A program made the position numbers and the translations under genes. Below, one piece after another: positions 27,220 through 35,657 of a stretch of DNA of 64,000 bases. Below the pieces are notes generated by a model. It made no database searches. It saw nothing but the letters and a program-made list of their open reading frames with translations, and was not told where the DNA came from. Source of the DNA: Mucilaginibacter rigui (lineage in GTDB: Bacteria > Bacteroidota > Bacteroidia > Sphingobacteriales > Sphingobacteriaceae); NCBI RefSeq assembly GCF_014773275.1, contig NZ_JACWMW010000001.1:992001-1056000 (forward strand), given 5' to 3'. Each line of letters starts with the position of its first letter. Position 1 is the first letter of the stretch.

Positions 27220-27342
27220 ATGTCAAAGCAAAAGAACGATTACTCTTTCTGGACTAAATATAAGCGTTACGCCGGTAACGAGATATTGTTGTACGTGATC
27301 ATGATCGTAGGTATAATTCTCGGCATCATTATATTTAGCTGA
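27220..27342 (+). CDS. Predicted 40-residue single-helix membrane protein
   Basis: The frame ATG 27220 to TGA 27342 encodes 40 residues. A polar, aromatic and basic start (MSKQKNDYSFWTKYKRYAGN) is followed by one very hydrophobic helix ending GIILGIIIFS. The pattern of Lys/Tyr/Trp before an Ile-rich helix is that of a real small inner-membrane protein and not of chance sequence. A -7 box lies just upstream. The stop abuts the 3' end of the convergent DUF3857 gene (27343) with no spare base. Function is unknown. Alternatively it is chance, but the composition and promoter make that less likely. Confidence 0.65.
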   Translation: MSKQKNDYSFWTKYKRYAGNEILLYVIMIVGIILGIIIFS

Positions 27343-29247
27343 TCAGTTTTTTACCAGTGTTACATTATAGCTGTCCGCATCGGCTATGGTTTGATAAAAC
27401 TCAACCAGGTCGGTATATTTATCTTTACTGTAAGTGCCGTCTATTATTTCTACCCTCCGTTTGTAAACCAGCTTATTGCCGTTAATTAACACTTTTACAC
27501 TAAAGCTTCCAAACGGTTTTTTCAGGTTGATGTTTAATGGTTCCATATCTGCATGATAACCGGTTGGCAAGGTATAGGTTATTTCATCTTCGTCGGTATA
27601 TCCCCGGTTAATGTACACCGGGTTAACACGGTTGCGAACTTCTTTTATACCGCGTTGTTTGTTTACCGGGTTAAGGGCAAAGTATAGTTTATTATTATCT
27701 TTCGATGCAAAATCGTACGCGTTCAATACAACGGTTTCTGTAGCTAAAGGTATTTCTTTTTTATCCTGCTTCAACTCCAGTTTTTCTACCGCAAGGTTGC
27801 TGATGTTAGCATACATTTTTTGCAGGGTTTTAACCTGTTCGGTTAAAGGCTCGCCTATTAGCGCCTCAGGGTTGTCATACTGTGTACCCTGGTAAAGGGT
27901 GGTCATATCGCCGCTTAATTCACCATCGGCGGCTATAGTGAAGTTTGCTTTACGGTTTTGTAAATTTTGAGTAGCTGTGTATTTGGGTGTATGCATTACT
28001 ATACCACCCTCTGGCGTACAAGCCAGTACGGTACGGTCGTCAGTAAAATCGCTTAAAAAACCAAAGGGTATCTTTTGGCTGGTGCATTCTAAAAATGTAG
28101 TGTCGTTTTTTAAGGGCAGGCAAAGTATAACATGATTAAACTGGTTCATACTGGCAAAATCGGGCAGCATGCTTGCTTTCATGCTCCCTGCATCTACCAC
28201 GCAATACCACGAATCTATATCAGCAGCTTTCAATAAAGCCCGTGTATAATTTACCAACCCCTTACAATCGCCATAGTTAAGGCGATCAACTTCGCTTGCC
28301 AAAAAAGGCTGATACCCCCCAATACCCACCTGTATGCTGATGTAATGGGTTTTATTCTGCATGTACTCATAGATCTTTTTTGCCTTTAGTTTGGCATCGG
28401 TAATGCCGGCGGTGAGTGTTTTAATATACTGTATAGTTTCAGGGGGTAATGTTTGGCGGTTTGCCAGCAGTTTATCATAACTCCAGCGGCCCAGTTCGTT
28501 CCAGTTGGTGAACGATCCGTTTATCCCGCCGTAAAAAAAATCCTTGGGGGCTATTTTTACAGTGCTTAAATACGTTTCTGCCATAGGGCTGTAGGGTTCA
28601 CTTCGTATAGCTTTAAGGTTGTTTACCTGCCATGTGTATGTTTTAAGGCCTTCTTTGGTACTGCCGGTAATAACTTTGGCAGGCATGTTTATTTCCTTAT
28701 ACCTAATACCAAAATCGGGGCGGCAAGCAAAGGTGTAAGTGCTTTTTTCTACCGCCAGCCCGTTCTGTGGATTGGGTTTCCAATCTCTTATATTTAGCGT
28801 TTGCTTTGATTTTAACTCGTACTCATACTCAATGGTGTATGGGTACGAGCCTATAGATGGGATAAAATGTTTAACGCGCGAGTCTTCATACAACGAAAAA
28901 TTGTTAACAGCGCTTTCGTCCTCAAAGTCTTTTTCGCCAAATTTGCGTGATAGTTTTCCAAACTCGTTGTAAACGGTACCCTTTATATTTTTGATGACGT
29001 TGCTCTTGTCATAAAAAACTACGATATGCGCAATATCATCACCGTTTTTGTTGAGCACGGTTACAGCGGTTTTTATACGATAAAAGGTGGCGCCATCCTT
29101 TACCTCGGTGTATACACTCTGATCGCGAATAACGGCACTTGCGTAGGGTAGCAGGTCTTTTGATATCAGGCTAACATCATAATTAGCCTGGGCATCTGCT
29201 GCACTGACGCTGAAAAGCAATAATAGTACTGTTATAACCCGGTTCAT
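27343..29247 (-). CDS. DUF3857/transglutaminase-like exported protein (Cys present)
   Basis: A 634-residue exported protein. A signal peptide (MNRVITVLLLLFSVSAADA) is followed by a DUF3857 beta domain near residues 55-210 and a transglutaminase-like core near 280-400. A Cys328 in LNYGDCKGL fits the nucleophile position. His in QFNHVILCL and Glu/Asp in TTFLECTSQK may complete the triad. The C-terminal part is beta-rich. It sits in tandem with a paralogue, overlapping it by 4 bases, so the two are probably co-expressed. The substrate is unknown; Bacteroidetes carry many such genes. Confidence 0.82.
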   Translation of the reverse strand: MNRVITVLLLLFSVSAADAQANYDVSLISKDLLPYASAVIRDQSVYTEVKDGATFYRIKTAVTVLNKNGDDIAHIVVFYDKSNVIKNIKGTVYNEFGKLSRKFGEKDFEDESAVNNFSLYEDSRVKHFIPSIGSYPYTIEYEYELKSKQTLNIRDWKPNPQNGLAVEKSTYTFACRPDFGIRYKEINMPAKVITGSTKEGLKTYTWQVNNLKAIRSEPYSPMAETYLSTVKIAPKDFFYGGINGSFTNWNELGRWSYDKLLANRQTLPPETIQYIKTLTAGITDAKLKAKKIYEYMQNKTHYISIQVGIGGYQPFLASEVDRLNYGDCKGLVNYTRALLKAADIDSWYCVVDAGSMKASMLPDFASMNQFNHVILCLPLKNDTTFLECTSQKIPFGFLSDFTDDRTVLACTPEGGIVMHTPKYTATQNLQNRKANFTIAADGELSGDMTTLYQGTQYDNPEALIGEPLTEQVKTLQKMYANISNLAVEKLELKQDKKEIPLATETVVLNAYDFASKDNNKLYFALNPVNKQRGIKEVRNRVNPVYINRGYTDEDEITYTLPTGYHADMEPLNINLKKPFGSFSVKVLINGNKLVYKRRVEIIDGTYSKDKYTDLVEFYQTIADADSYNVTLVKN

Positions 29248-31214
29248 TTCTTTTTAGTGAAAACTATGTCTGCTTTTTCTGAAGCAATTATTTTGTTATA
29301 CAATTCTTTTAAATAGGGGTACTCTTCAGGAAAATAAATTGATTTGTTGAACTGTATTACGTTTGAATAAGTGAAATTATTACCCTCGCGCGTAAAATCT
29401 GTAAGGTACTGGCCGCCCCTGTTTGGCAGGCCTATTGATACTGCCTGTGGCGAGCTCTCTATAACATACCCATCAGGCAGGTGCATATTTAATATATACC
29501 TTTTGTTCGATGGCATGCCCCAGTCTACCGGGTAAGAGCGTTCCGCAAGTTTAAAAGGGTTAGATACATACCTGTCAAACAACATAGGGTTGAATGAGAA
29601 ACGGTCATGGTTCATGCTGCCAAAAACATCTATTTCCACCTCTAATTTTTCACCAAGCGGCGAGTTCAAACTATCCAGATTTAGTATCTCCGATTTCAGG
29701 ATCTTCACTTTACCCAGTTTTTCGTCAAGGTTCTCTATATATTCATCAACGGTATTGAACTTTTTAATTGCCTTGCGTTTTTCGTAAGCATCGTAACCGG
29801 TGTAGTAAGTGCTAATGGTGCCTTTTAGTTTACCGTTGGGTTGCAGGGTAAGGTCTAAATTACTGGTCGTGTTCTTTTTTTGTGTCGCCACAAGGTCTAT
29901 CCAGTACGATGGCTTATCCAAACTCATTACCCGGCCCTGGTCGTTAAGGCATTTTAAAGGCAGCATACCAAAGGGCAGCATGGGGTCGGTAGCGTCTAAC
30001 AGGTACGATTGATCGCCGATATTTGCCTTAGCAATAATATAATCAAATTCACTCTCTACCGGGTATAACCTGTTTATCAAGCCATTTTGGCGTGTGGATA
30101 GTAAAACAGCCTCGGTTTTTATACCTGCTGAGTTTAACGCGGCTACTAAGGCTAAATTTATATCGGCTATGTTGCCGGTATGGCTATCAAGGGCTTTACG
30201 TACACCATCGCTTCCCCTTGAGTACATACTATTCCATTTGATGGTTTTTTGTATATAGCTATAAATAGCAACCGCTTTAGCCATCTCATCAGTTTTACCG
30301 GCAATAACGGGAGCAATGTAATTTTTTAACAGATCTTTTTTTATCTGCGAGCCAAAATATTCCGAATGTTTAAGGTTGTAGTCAATATCCTTCCAATCTT
30401 TGGTAACCTTATTTTTTACGCCTGTATATGGGTTAGTCCATTCTTCCAGGTTAAAATAAACGGCAGATAAAAAGTTTTTTGATGATGTCATGTAATCCTC
30501 GGTTATAAAAGCGGGGATATCGGCCATACCGTAGCTTAAAAAGGAGCAATCGCATTTTGAACCACGGCTGCTAAAACACTCATGCTCAACTTCCGATTTG
30601 GATTTGGTGAGTTTTAGGGCGCCGCGGATCATAGCGTTATACGTCCAGAATGCTGGTATATGTACCTGGTATTCTGAATAAGCTTTAGGGATATCATCCT
30701 GAAATTCCCACGATGGGAACCGGTAAAAGCCCTGGAGCACCTTGGTGTAGGTGTATTCTATAATACAGCCGCTGCGTATGTTTGGTAAAGCGAATTTTTT
30801 TTGTTTCCAGTATTTGTTTTCTGTTGTGGTAAATATTTTTGATGCATCCAATTGTGCAACCTTTACCGATCCGTTATCGTCCATGTAGGTTGTTGCGCCC
30901 TTTATATCGATAATATCGTCGTGCGTATCAGCGTCATCATAAAAAGCAAGCGTAACTGTGCCTTTATCAAAAGCCTTGCTGTCAAGTATCTTTATTCTTA
31001 CATGATATTTAAAATAAGTTTTGATACCGTCGTCGCTAGCATCAATTCGGGTCGCCCCAAACTCCTGCAACACAAAAGCATGGGCAGAGGTATCAAGCGG
31101 ATATGTTTTTTGGTTCATTTCATCAACTGTAAATCTGCCGAAGGGAAAATCCTGTGCCTTGCATATTGTTGTAAAGCAAATGAATACCAATAAGTTAAAT
31201 AAAGTTTTATTCAT
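29244..31214 (-). CDS. DUF3857/transglutaminase-like exported protein (Cys lost)
   Basis: A 656-residue paralogue of the downstream protein with the same order: signal peptide (to about residue 20, CKAQ), DUF3857 domain near 60-230 and transglutaminase-like core near 300-410. At the nucleophile position it reads SHTGNIADINLAL, so Ile349 stands where the neighbour has Cys328 (GDCKG). This suggests a non-catalytic fold, perhaps a binding subunit. A cluster of cysteines, CDC within SKCDCSFLSYG near 220-224 and HECF near 213, is unusual. It is the first gene of the two-gene unit, and its start faces the exonuclease gene across 118 bases. Confidence 0.8.
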   Translation of the reverse strand: MNKTLFNLLVFICFTTICKAQDFPFGRFTVDEMNQKTYPLDTSAHAFVLQEFGATRIDASDDGIKTYFKYHVRIKILDSKAFDKGTVTLAFYDDADTHDDIIDIKGATTYMDDNGSVKVAQLDASKIFTTTENKYWKQKKFALPNIRSGCIIEYTYTKVLQGFYRFPSWEFQDDIPKAYSEYQVHIPAFWTYNAMIRGALKLTKSKSEVEHECFSSRGSKCDCSFLSYGMADIPAFITEDYMTSSKNFLSAVYFNLEEWTNPYTGVKNKVTKDWKDIDYNLKHSEYFGSQIKKDLLKNYIAPVIAGKTDEMAKAVAIYSYIQKTIKWNSMYSRGSDGVRKALDSHTGNIADINLALVAALNSAGIKTEAVLLSTRQNGLINRLYPVESEFDYIIAKANIGDQSYLLDATDPMLPFGMLPLKCLNDQGRVMSLDKPSYWIDLVATQKKNTTSNLDLTLQPNGKLKGTISTYYTGYDAYEKRKAIKKFNTVDEYIENLDEKLGKVKILKSEILNLDSLNSPLGEKLEVEIDVFGSMNHDRFSFNPMLFDRYVSNPFKLAERSYPVDWGMPSNKRYILNMHLPDGYVIESSPQAVSIGLPNRGGQYLTDFTREGNNFTYSNVIQFNKSIYFPEEYPYLKELYNKIIASEKADIVFTKKK

Positions 31215-31332
31215 GTAATAAGGTCGTTTTTAACAGTTATGAAAATATGAAAATATACGAACATCTGCTATGCAAAAAAATGTGCCGATAATTTTGAGAG
31301 TTTTCACACCTTTGCAATACTGATAAGCAAAA

Positions 31333-32346
31333 ATGAAATTACAACTAAAGCGGCCTCTTGCCTTTTTTGACCTTGAAACCACCGGTACCAATATTGGCGC
31401 CGACCGTATAGTAGAGATATCTGTTATAAAACTTAACCCTGATGGCAGCGAGGAGGTATTAACCTTACGTGTACACCCGGGTATTCCTATTCCGTTAGAA
31501 TCATCATTGGTACACGGTATTTATGACGAGCATATTAAAGATGAAAAGCGTTTCGAAGAAATTGGCCAGCAAATAGCCGATTTTATACAAGACAGCGACC
31601 TTGCAGGGTATAACTCCAATAAGTTTGATATCCCGATGCTGATGGAGGAGTTTTTACGTGCAGGTGTACAATTTGACCTGGATAACCGCCATTTTGTGGA
31701 TGTACAGAATATTTTTCACCAAATGGAGCAGCGTACCCTGAAAGCAGCATATCAGTTTTATTGCGATAAAAGCATTGTTAACGCGCACTCGGCCGAGGCT
31801 GACACCCGCGCTACCATGGAGGTTTTGCTGGCACAGATAGAGCGTTACGAGAACCAGGAATGGGAAGATAAAAAGGGAAATAAAAGCATACCTGTTGTGG
31901 GCGATGTAGAGGCCTTACATAAGTTTACCAACCTAAGCCGCCCGGTTGATTTTGCTGGCCGCATGGTATATAACGAACAAGGCGAAGAACTGATAAACTT
32001 TGGCAAACACAAAGGCAAAAGGGTAGAAGATGTGCTGAATGCAGAACCAAGTTACTACTCGTGGATGATGCAGGGCGATTTTCCGCTTTATACCAAACGC
32101 AAGCTTGAAGAGATATACAAACGCTGGAATGCTAAAAAGGTAGCCGAAAGACAGCACGCAAAACCGGCACAGCCAGCCGCCGCAACAAATGCAGCAGCGC
32201 AGGTACCGAAACCGGCTTTCCAGAATAATAGCCCTAAAAACAGCCCGCAATTAAACAGCCAACCCTTTAAAAAGAAGGAAGAGCCGGCAAAACCTGTTGA
32301 TGAGGATATGCTGGCGCAACTGGCTATGAAGTTTAAAAAGGGATAG
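31333..32346 (+). CDS. 3'-5' exonuclease (DnaQ-like, DEDDh)
   Basis: A 337-residue protein with an N-terminal DnaQ-like exonuclease domain (residues 8-175). Exo I appears as AFFDLETTG with Asp13 and Glu15, Exo II in LAGYNSNKFDIPML, and Exo III as AHSAEADTRAT with the catalytic His and Asp. A middle region around 200-265 carries the INFGKHKGKRVEDVL segment and is followed by a low-complexity Ala/Pro/Asn/Lys linker near 275-320. The protein may proofread or trim DNA; it is not fused to polymerase. The gene is monocistronic, with a clear terminator, and a start close to CACCTTTGC. Confidence 0.88.
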   Translation: MKLQLKRPLAFFDLETTGTNIGADRIVEISVIKLNPDGSEEVLTLRVHPGIPIPLESSLVHGIYDEHIKDEKRFEEIGQQIADFIQDSDLAGYNSNKFDIPMLMEEFLRAGVQFDLDNRHFVDVQNIFHQMEQRTLKAAYQFYCDKSIVNAHSAEADTRATMEVLLAQIERYENQEWEDKKGNKSIPVVGDVEALHKFTNLSRPVDFAGRMVYNEQGEELINFGKHKGKRVEDVLNAEPSYYSWMMQGDFPLYTKRKLEEIYKRWNAKKVAERQHAKPAQPAAATNAAAQVPKPAFQNNSPKNSPQLNSQPFKKKEEPAKPVDEDMLAQLAMKFKKG

Positions 32347-32365
32347 AACACAGGTACACAAAACA

Positions 32366-32400
32366 GAGAAGCCCGGTTTGATTAGAACCGGGCTTCTCTC
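32366..32400 (+). terminator. Terminator of the exonuclease gene
   Basis: GAGAAGCCCGGTT (32366-32378) pairs perfectly with AACCGGGCTTCTC (32386-32398) around a 7-base loop. The T-run behind is weak (TCATTTAT). It starts 20 bases after the stop. Confidence 0.8.
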
Positions 32401-32411
32401 ATTTATGAAGC

Positions 32412-32500
32412 GTTATTGCGAGCGATAGCGTGGCAATCTTCGATAGAAAATTGGTTACATGCTTGTGGGAGATTACCACGTACTATGTTGGTCGTAATGA
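32412..32500. repeat. Dispersed inverted repeat (TCATTGCG family), copy B
   Basis: Left arm GTTATTGCGAGCGATAGCGT (32412-32431) continues GGCAATCTT. The right arm AGATTACCACGTACTATGTT (32470-32489) continues GGTCGTAATGA. Arms match imperfectly. It is immediately followed by copy C, in the convergent gap between the exonuclease gene and queG. The 262-base gap contains nothing else besides the terminator. Confidence 0.75.
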
Positions 32501-32519
32501 TATGCATTTAATCCCAAGT

Positions 32520-32601
32520 GTTATTGCGAGCGATAGCGTGGCAATCTCACAGAATATTCGGATATGCTAAGATTGCCACGCACTACATTGCTCGCAATGA
32601 C
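32520..32601. repeat. Dispersed inverted repeat (TCATTGCG family), copy C
   Basis: Left arm GTTATTGCGAGCGATAGCGT (32520-32539) is identical in its first 28 bases to copy B. The right arm AGATTGCCACGCACTACATT (32570-32589) continues GCTCGCAATGAC. The unit ends 8 bases before the queG stop. Confidence 0.75.
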
Positions 32602-32608
32602 ACATTGA

Positions 32609-33544
32609 CTATATTTCTTTCAGAAATTGAATATTACGGGTGAGTCCTTCAAACTTCGTCCGCTTTACAGCCGAGTTTTTAAATACTTTTTGGAAAACAT
32701 CGGTTGTAATATCTTCCCAGTCTTGTTTTTTTAGCCCGTGCAGTTCTGGGTGTGGGGTAAATGCCGGTTCGGTATGCAGCACCGAGAAACGGTTCCAGGG
32801 GCAAACATCCTGGCATATATCGCAGCCAAACATCCAGTTGTCCATTTTACCCTTAAATTCCTGCGGTATCTCGTTCTTTAGTTCAATGGTGAGGTAAGAG
32901 ATACAACGGCTGCCATCAACCACGTACGGCCCTACAATAGCATCTGTAGGACAGGCATCAATACAACGGGTGCAGGTACCGCAATGGTCGGCTGTGGGTT
33001 CAATATCGTATTCCAGTTCAATGTCAACAATCAGCTCGGCTAAAAAAAAGAAGGAGCCAGCTTGCTTGCTGATAAGGTTTGAGTTTTTACCAACCCAACC
33101 CAAACCTGCTTTTTTTGCCCAGGTCTTGTCAAGCACCGGCGCCGAGTCTACAAATGCGCGGCCGCCAACTTCGCCAATTTTTTGGTTGATGATATCTAAT
33201 AATTGCTTTAGTTTATCTTTAATAACAGTATGGTAGTCAGTGCCGTATGCGTATTTAGAGATCTTTGGTGCAGATGGATCGAGCTGGGTTGCATCAGTAT
33301 AATAGTTTAACCCCAAGGATATGACCGACTTTGCGCCATCTACCAGTAAACGCGGATCGAGGCGTTTATCAAAGTAGTTTTCCATGTAGCGCATTTCGCC
33401 CTGCATACCTTTATTGAGCCAGGCTTCCAGTCGAGGCGCTTCCTCTTCAAGGAACTCTGCCCGGGCTATACCACAAAACAAAAAGCCCAGGTTTTTGGCC
33501 TCGGTTTTTATAAGTTGTGAATATGCCGACAGGTTTTGCTGCAT
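32609..33544 (-). CDS. queG: Epoxyqueuosine reductase
   Basis: A 311-residue cobalamin-dependent reductase for the last step of queuosine synthesis in tRNA. The catalytic Asp is in [10 protein letters not shown] (Asp133). Two 4Fe-4S clusters are supported by [15 protein letters not shown] (Cys188, 191, 194, 198) and by Cys214 with [10 protein letters not shown] (Cys241, 244, 248). The protein is near the short end of the family and lacks the C-terminal HEAT-like extension of some homologues. It stands alone on the minus strand. A TATCTTTG box ends 4 bases before its ATG. Confidence 0.95.
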   Translation of the reverse strand: MQQNLSAYSQLIKTEAKNLGFLFCGIARAEFLEEEAPRLEAWLNKGMQGEMRYMENYFDKRLDPRLLVDGAKSVISLGLNYYTDATQLDPSAPKISKYAYGTDYHTVIKDKLKQLLDIINQKIGEVGGRAFVDSAPVLDKTWAKKAGLGWVGKNSNLISKQAGSFFFLAELIVDIELEYDIEPTADHCGTCTRCIDACPTDAIVGPYVVDGSRCISYLTIELKNEIPQEFKGKMDNWMFGCDICQDVCPWNRFSVLHTEPAFTPHPELHGLKKQDWEDITTDVFQKVFKNSAVKRTKFEGLTRNIQFLKEI

Positions 33545-33548
33545 GTTG

Positions 33549-33556
33549 CAAAGATA
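33549..33556 (-). promoter_or_regulatory. Putative -7 promoter box of queG
   Basis: TATCTTTG on the minus strand ends 4 bases before the queG ATG, the same arrangement as in pyrC and rhlE. No -33 element is visible. This suggests a leaderless transcript. Confidence 0.4.
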
Positions 33557-33703
33557 CGATATGCCGGTATTTTAAATCTGTTAATACTTTAGGCTATTTA
33601 AAATATAGATAAATATGTTGCTTTTTGAATAGTGGTATGGCTTTTGGTGTTATTACAGAAACTAAAACACTATGCTGCGATCAGCATTTAATAAAACAAC
33701 ATT

Positions 33704-33955
33704 ATGGAAAATAAACCAGAAGGATTTGACAGGGCAAATGGCCAGGGTAAAAACCACGATATAACAGGGAATGTTGCCAACGTTGGTAATGATACACTTA
33801 AACAGGATGTAAACGATAAAGATCTGGCTAAAAAGGTGCCTACGGTAACACCGGAGTCGATAGCAGAGATACCAAATGATACGCCTGAGTTGGAAAACCC
33901 AACACCGCAAACATCATCAAACAAAGGGCAGGGGCCTGCGGGCGAGGACCTGTAA
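33704..33955 (+). CDS. 83-residue polar, low-complexity protein
   Basis: An 83-residue hydrophilic protein, rich in Asn, Asp, Lys, Pro and Thr, with no hydrophobic core, membrane helix or signal peptide. It includes GKNHDITGNVANVGNDTL and ends GQGPAGEDL, so it is probably disordered. No family is recognised. It starts 160 bases from the divergent queG and ends before an inverted-repeat unit. The start ATG is followed by a uniform composition; an alternative is that this is not coding, but the two minus-strand frames over the same bases look less protein-like. Confidence 0.5.
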   Translation: MENKPEGFDRANGQGKNHDITGNVANVGNDTLKQDVNDKDLAKKVPTVTPESIAEIPNDTPELENPTPQTSSNKGQGPAGEDL

Positions 33956-33978
33956 ACAAGCCTCATTTATAACCACAC

Positions 33979-34076
33979 GTCATTGCGAGGTACGAAGCAA
34001 TCTCTTTAGGATAGTTATCCTACATAAACAAATGGCTTAAAGAGATTACCACGTCGCTATCGCTCCTCGTAATGAC
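33979..34076. repeat. Dispersed inverted repeat (TCATTGCG family), copy D
   Basis: Left arm GTCATTGCGAGGTACGAAGC (33979-33998) continues AATCTCTTTA. The right arm TAAAGAGATTACCACGTCGC (34038-34057) continues TATCGCTCCTCGTAATGAC. It lies in a convergent gap between the 83-residue gene and the SnoaL-like gene. Confidence 0.75.
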
Positions 34077-34090
34077 GTAACGGTATAGTA

Positions 34091-34561
34091 TTACCTGTTA
34101 TGATATAACCTCGCATTGGAGTAAGTAGCTTCGGCAACTATCTTGTTATTCTTTATTTTGAAGATGCTACAATTGCGAAGATCGTACCGGATGGGGCTGT
34201 TAACTTTTTCTTTTAAACCAACCACATCATACTCTACTACAACTGTCGAATCGGTGTTGATCATATTATCAACAAGGTATTTGGCATCTGGTGATACATA
34301 GAACAATTGATGAAAGATCTGGTCGGCACCCGGCGGGCCATACGATTCGCCATCCCAATCGCTGGTGGTTATTTTTGCTTTGTCGGCATATTGGCCTATC
34401 AGGCTTTTCAGGTCATGGTCGTTCAGATAGCGGAAATGCTCATCTATCAATTGCTTTGATTGTTCCGTTTGGCTAACAGCAGGCTTTTCGGGCTGGTTAT
34501 TGCACGCGGCAATTGCTGTTGCCAGTATAATGAAAAGGATACGGCGAAGGGTAATGGTCAT
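34091..34561 (-). CDS. NTF2/SnoaL-like lipoprotein
   Basis: A 156-residue lipoprotein. The N-terminus MTITLRRILFIILATAIAAC carries a lipobox with Cys20. The following domain, with a helix SKQLIDEHFRYLNDHDLKSL, an early Tyr-Ala segment and a late strand FKIKNNKIVAEATYSNARL, fits the NTF2-like cone fold of SnoaL-type proteins. This fold hosts many enzymes and binding proteins, so no reaction can be assigned. It stands downstream of the deacetylase gene on the same strand, separated by a terminator, so the two are probably not co-transcribed. Confidence 0.7.
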   Translation of the reverse strand: MTITLRRILFIILATAIAACNNQPEKPAVSQTEQSKQLIDEHFRYLNDHDLKSLIGQYADKAKITTSDWDGESYGPPGADQIFHQLFYVSPDAKYLVDNMINTDSTVVVEYDVVGLKEKVNSPIRYDLRNCSIFKIKNNKIVAEATYSNARLYHNR

Positions 34562-34595
34562 GGGTTTAAATGTAGCTAAGTTATATCAAAAAATA

Positions 34596-34626
34596 AAACC
34601 CTCTTCTGTAATACAAAAGAGGGTTT
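34596..34626 (-). terminator. Terminator of the polysaccharide deacetylase gene
   Basis: AAACCCTCTT (34596-34605) pairs with AAGAGGGTTT (34617-34626). On the minus strand the hairpin is followed by TTATTTTTTG. It lies 19 bases after the minus-strand stop at 34645. Confidence 0.75.
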
Positions 34627-34644
34627 ATATATATTGAAATTGCT

Positions 34645-35556
34645 TTAAAAGCTATTACGAATACTATTGCTTAATGTTTTCGCGCTCCAGTAACCACTAT
34701 CCAGTATGCGGCGTACGGTTAACAACGGGTAATCCGGGTCGCGTTTATCAGCAAGCTGGAATGCCATTTTAAAACCTCTTTTATCAAGCTCGGGCAAAAC
34801 TGGTTTCTTCCATATGCCAAACGGGTATGCAAAATATTGGATCTTTTTACCGGTTATTTCTTCCAGTTTTTTTGTTGGTTTATCAATTTGTGTAACCCAG
34901 TCATCAACAGGCCTGTTGGTTATTTTGCCGTTAACACCTTTTATAACCAGGTTTGAGTTATGCGAGTATTTGTCTACACGGTGGTGGTCCCAGGTGTGGC
35001 TTGAAATTACGTGGCCATCATCAGATAGTTTTTTGATCATCTCTGCCGTCATATAATGCGGGCGGCCTATTGATACCGTCATTACAAAGAAAACGCCTTT
35101 AAAGCCGTATTTCTTCATCTCTGGCGCTGCAATAGTGTACTGGTCAAGGTCAGTATCATCAAAGGTTAGCATGATGGGTTTTTTAGGCAGCGGAGCACCC
35201 GTAACCAGGTAGTTATACAACTGATCGGGCAGGATGGTGTGATAACCGCTATCGGCCAGCATTTTGATGTGTTCTTTAAAGGCTGCCACCTGTACAATAT
35301 AATCCTTAGCGTTTTTAGAGTCGGTAGCTTTCCAGTCGCGTATTTGGTGGTAGCACAGAATTGGCACCTGTTTGCGGGCAAGTACCGCTGCTTTATCAAC
35401 AGGGCCTGTAGCCAGTTTAACTGCAGGCGATGCTGTTTCTTCTGTTGTTGTTTTTGCGCTATCAGCACCAGCTTTATCTGTTGATGATGGTTTTGACTGG
35501 CATGATACCATGCCTAAAAATACAAGCGGCAATACGGCCGAAAATTGCTTTAACAT
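34645..35556 (-). CDS. Polysaccharide deacetylase (NodB-like) lipoprotein
   Basis: A 303-residue lipoprotein with a lipobox at Cys19 (LGMVSC) and a Ser/Thr/Ala-rich linker before the catalytic domain. The NodB-homology fold starts at VPILCYHQIRDW; motif 1 is LTFDDTDLD (Asp-Asp with metal binding) and motif 2 is SSHTWDHHRVD. These support a metal-dependent de-N-acetylase on a surface or extracellular polysaccharide. The typical TFDDG is TFDDT here. It is flanked by a terminator downstream and by an AT-rich 101-base gap upstream, so it appears monocistronic. The substrate cannot be told from sequence. Confidence 0.88.
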   Translation of the reverse strand: MLKQFSAVLPLVFLGMVSCQSKPSSTDKAGADSAKTTTEETASPAVKLATGPVDKAAVLARKQVPILCYHQIRDWKATDSKNAKDYIVQVAAFKEHIKMLADSGYHTILPDQLYNYLVTGAPLPKKPIMLTFDDTDLDQYTIAAPEMKKYGFKGVFFVMTVSIGRPHYMTAEMIKKLSDDGHVISSHTWDHHRVDKYSHNSNLVIKGVNGKITNRPVDDWVTQIDKPTKKLEEITGKKIQYFAYPFGIWKKPVLPELDKRGFKMAFQLADKRDPDYPLLTVRRILDSGYWSAKTLSNSIRNSF

Positions 35557-35657
35557 AATGCGGATGATGATAATATGAAACGCTAAAATAATATAATTAT
35601 AGAGGGATATATTAACTGTTAATAAATTTTAATCGCTTTTTAATTTAATTAACATTG

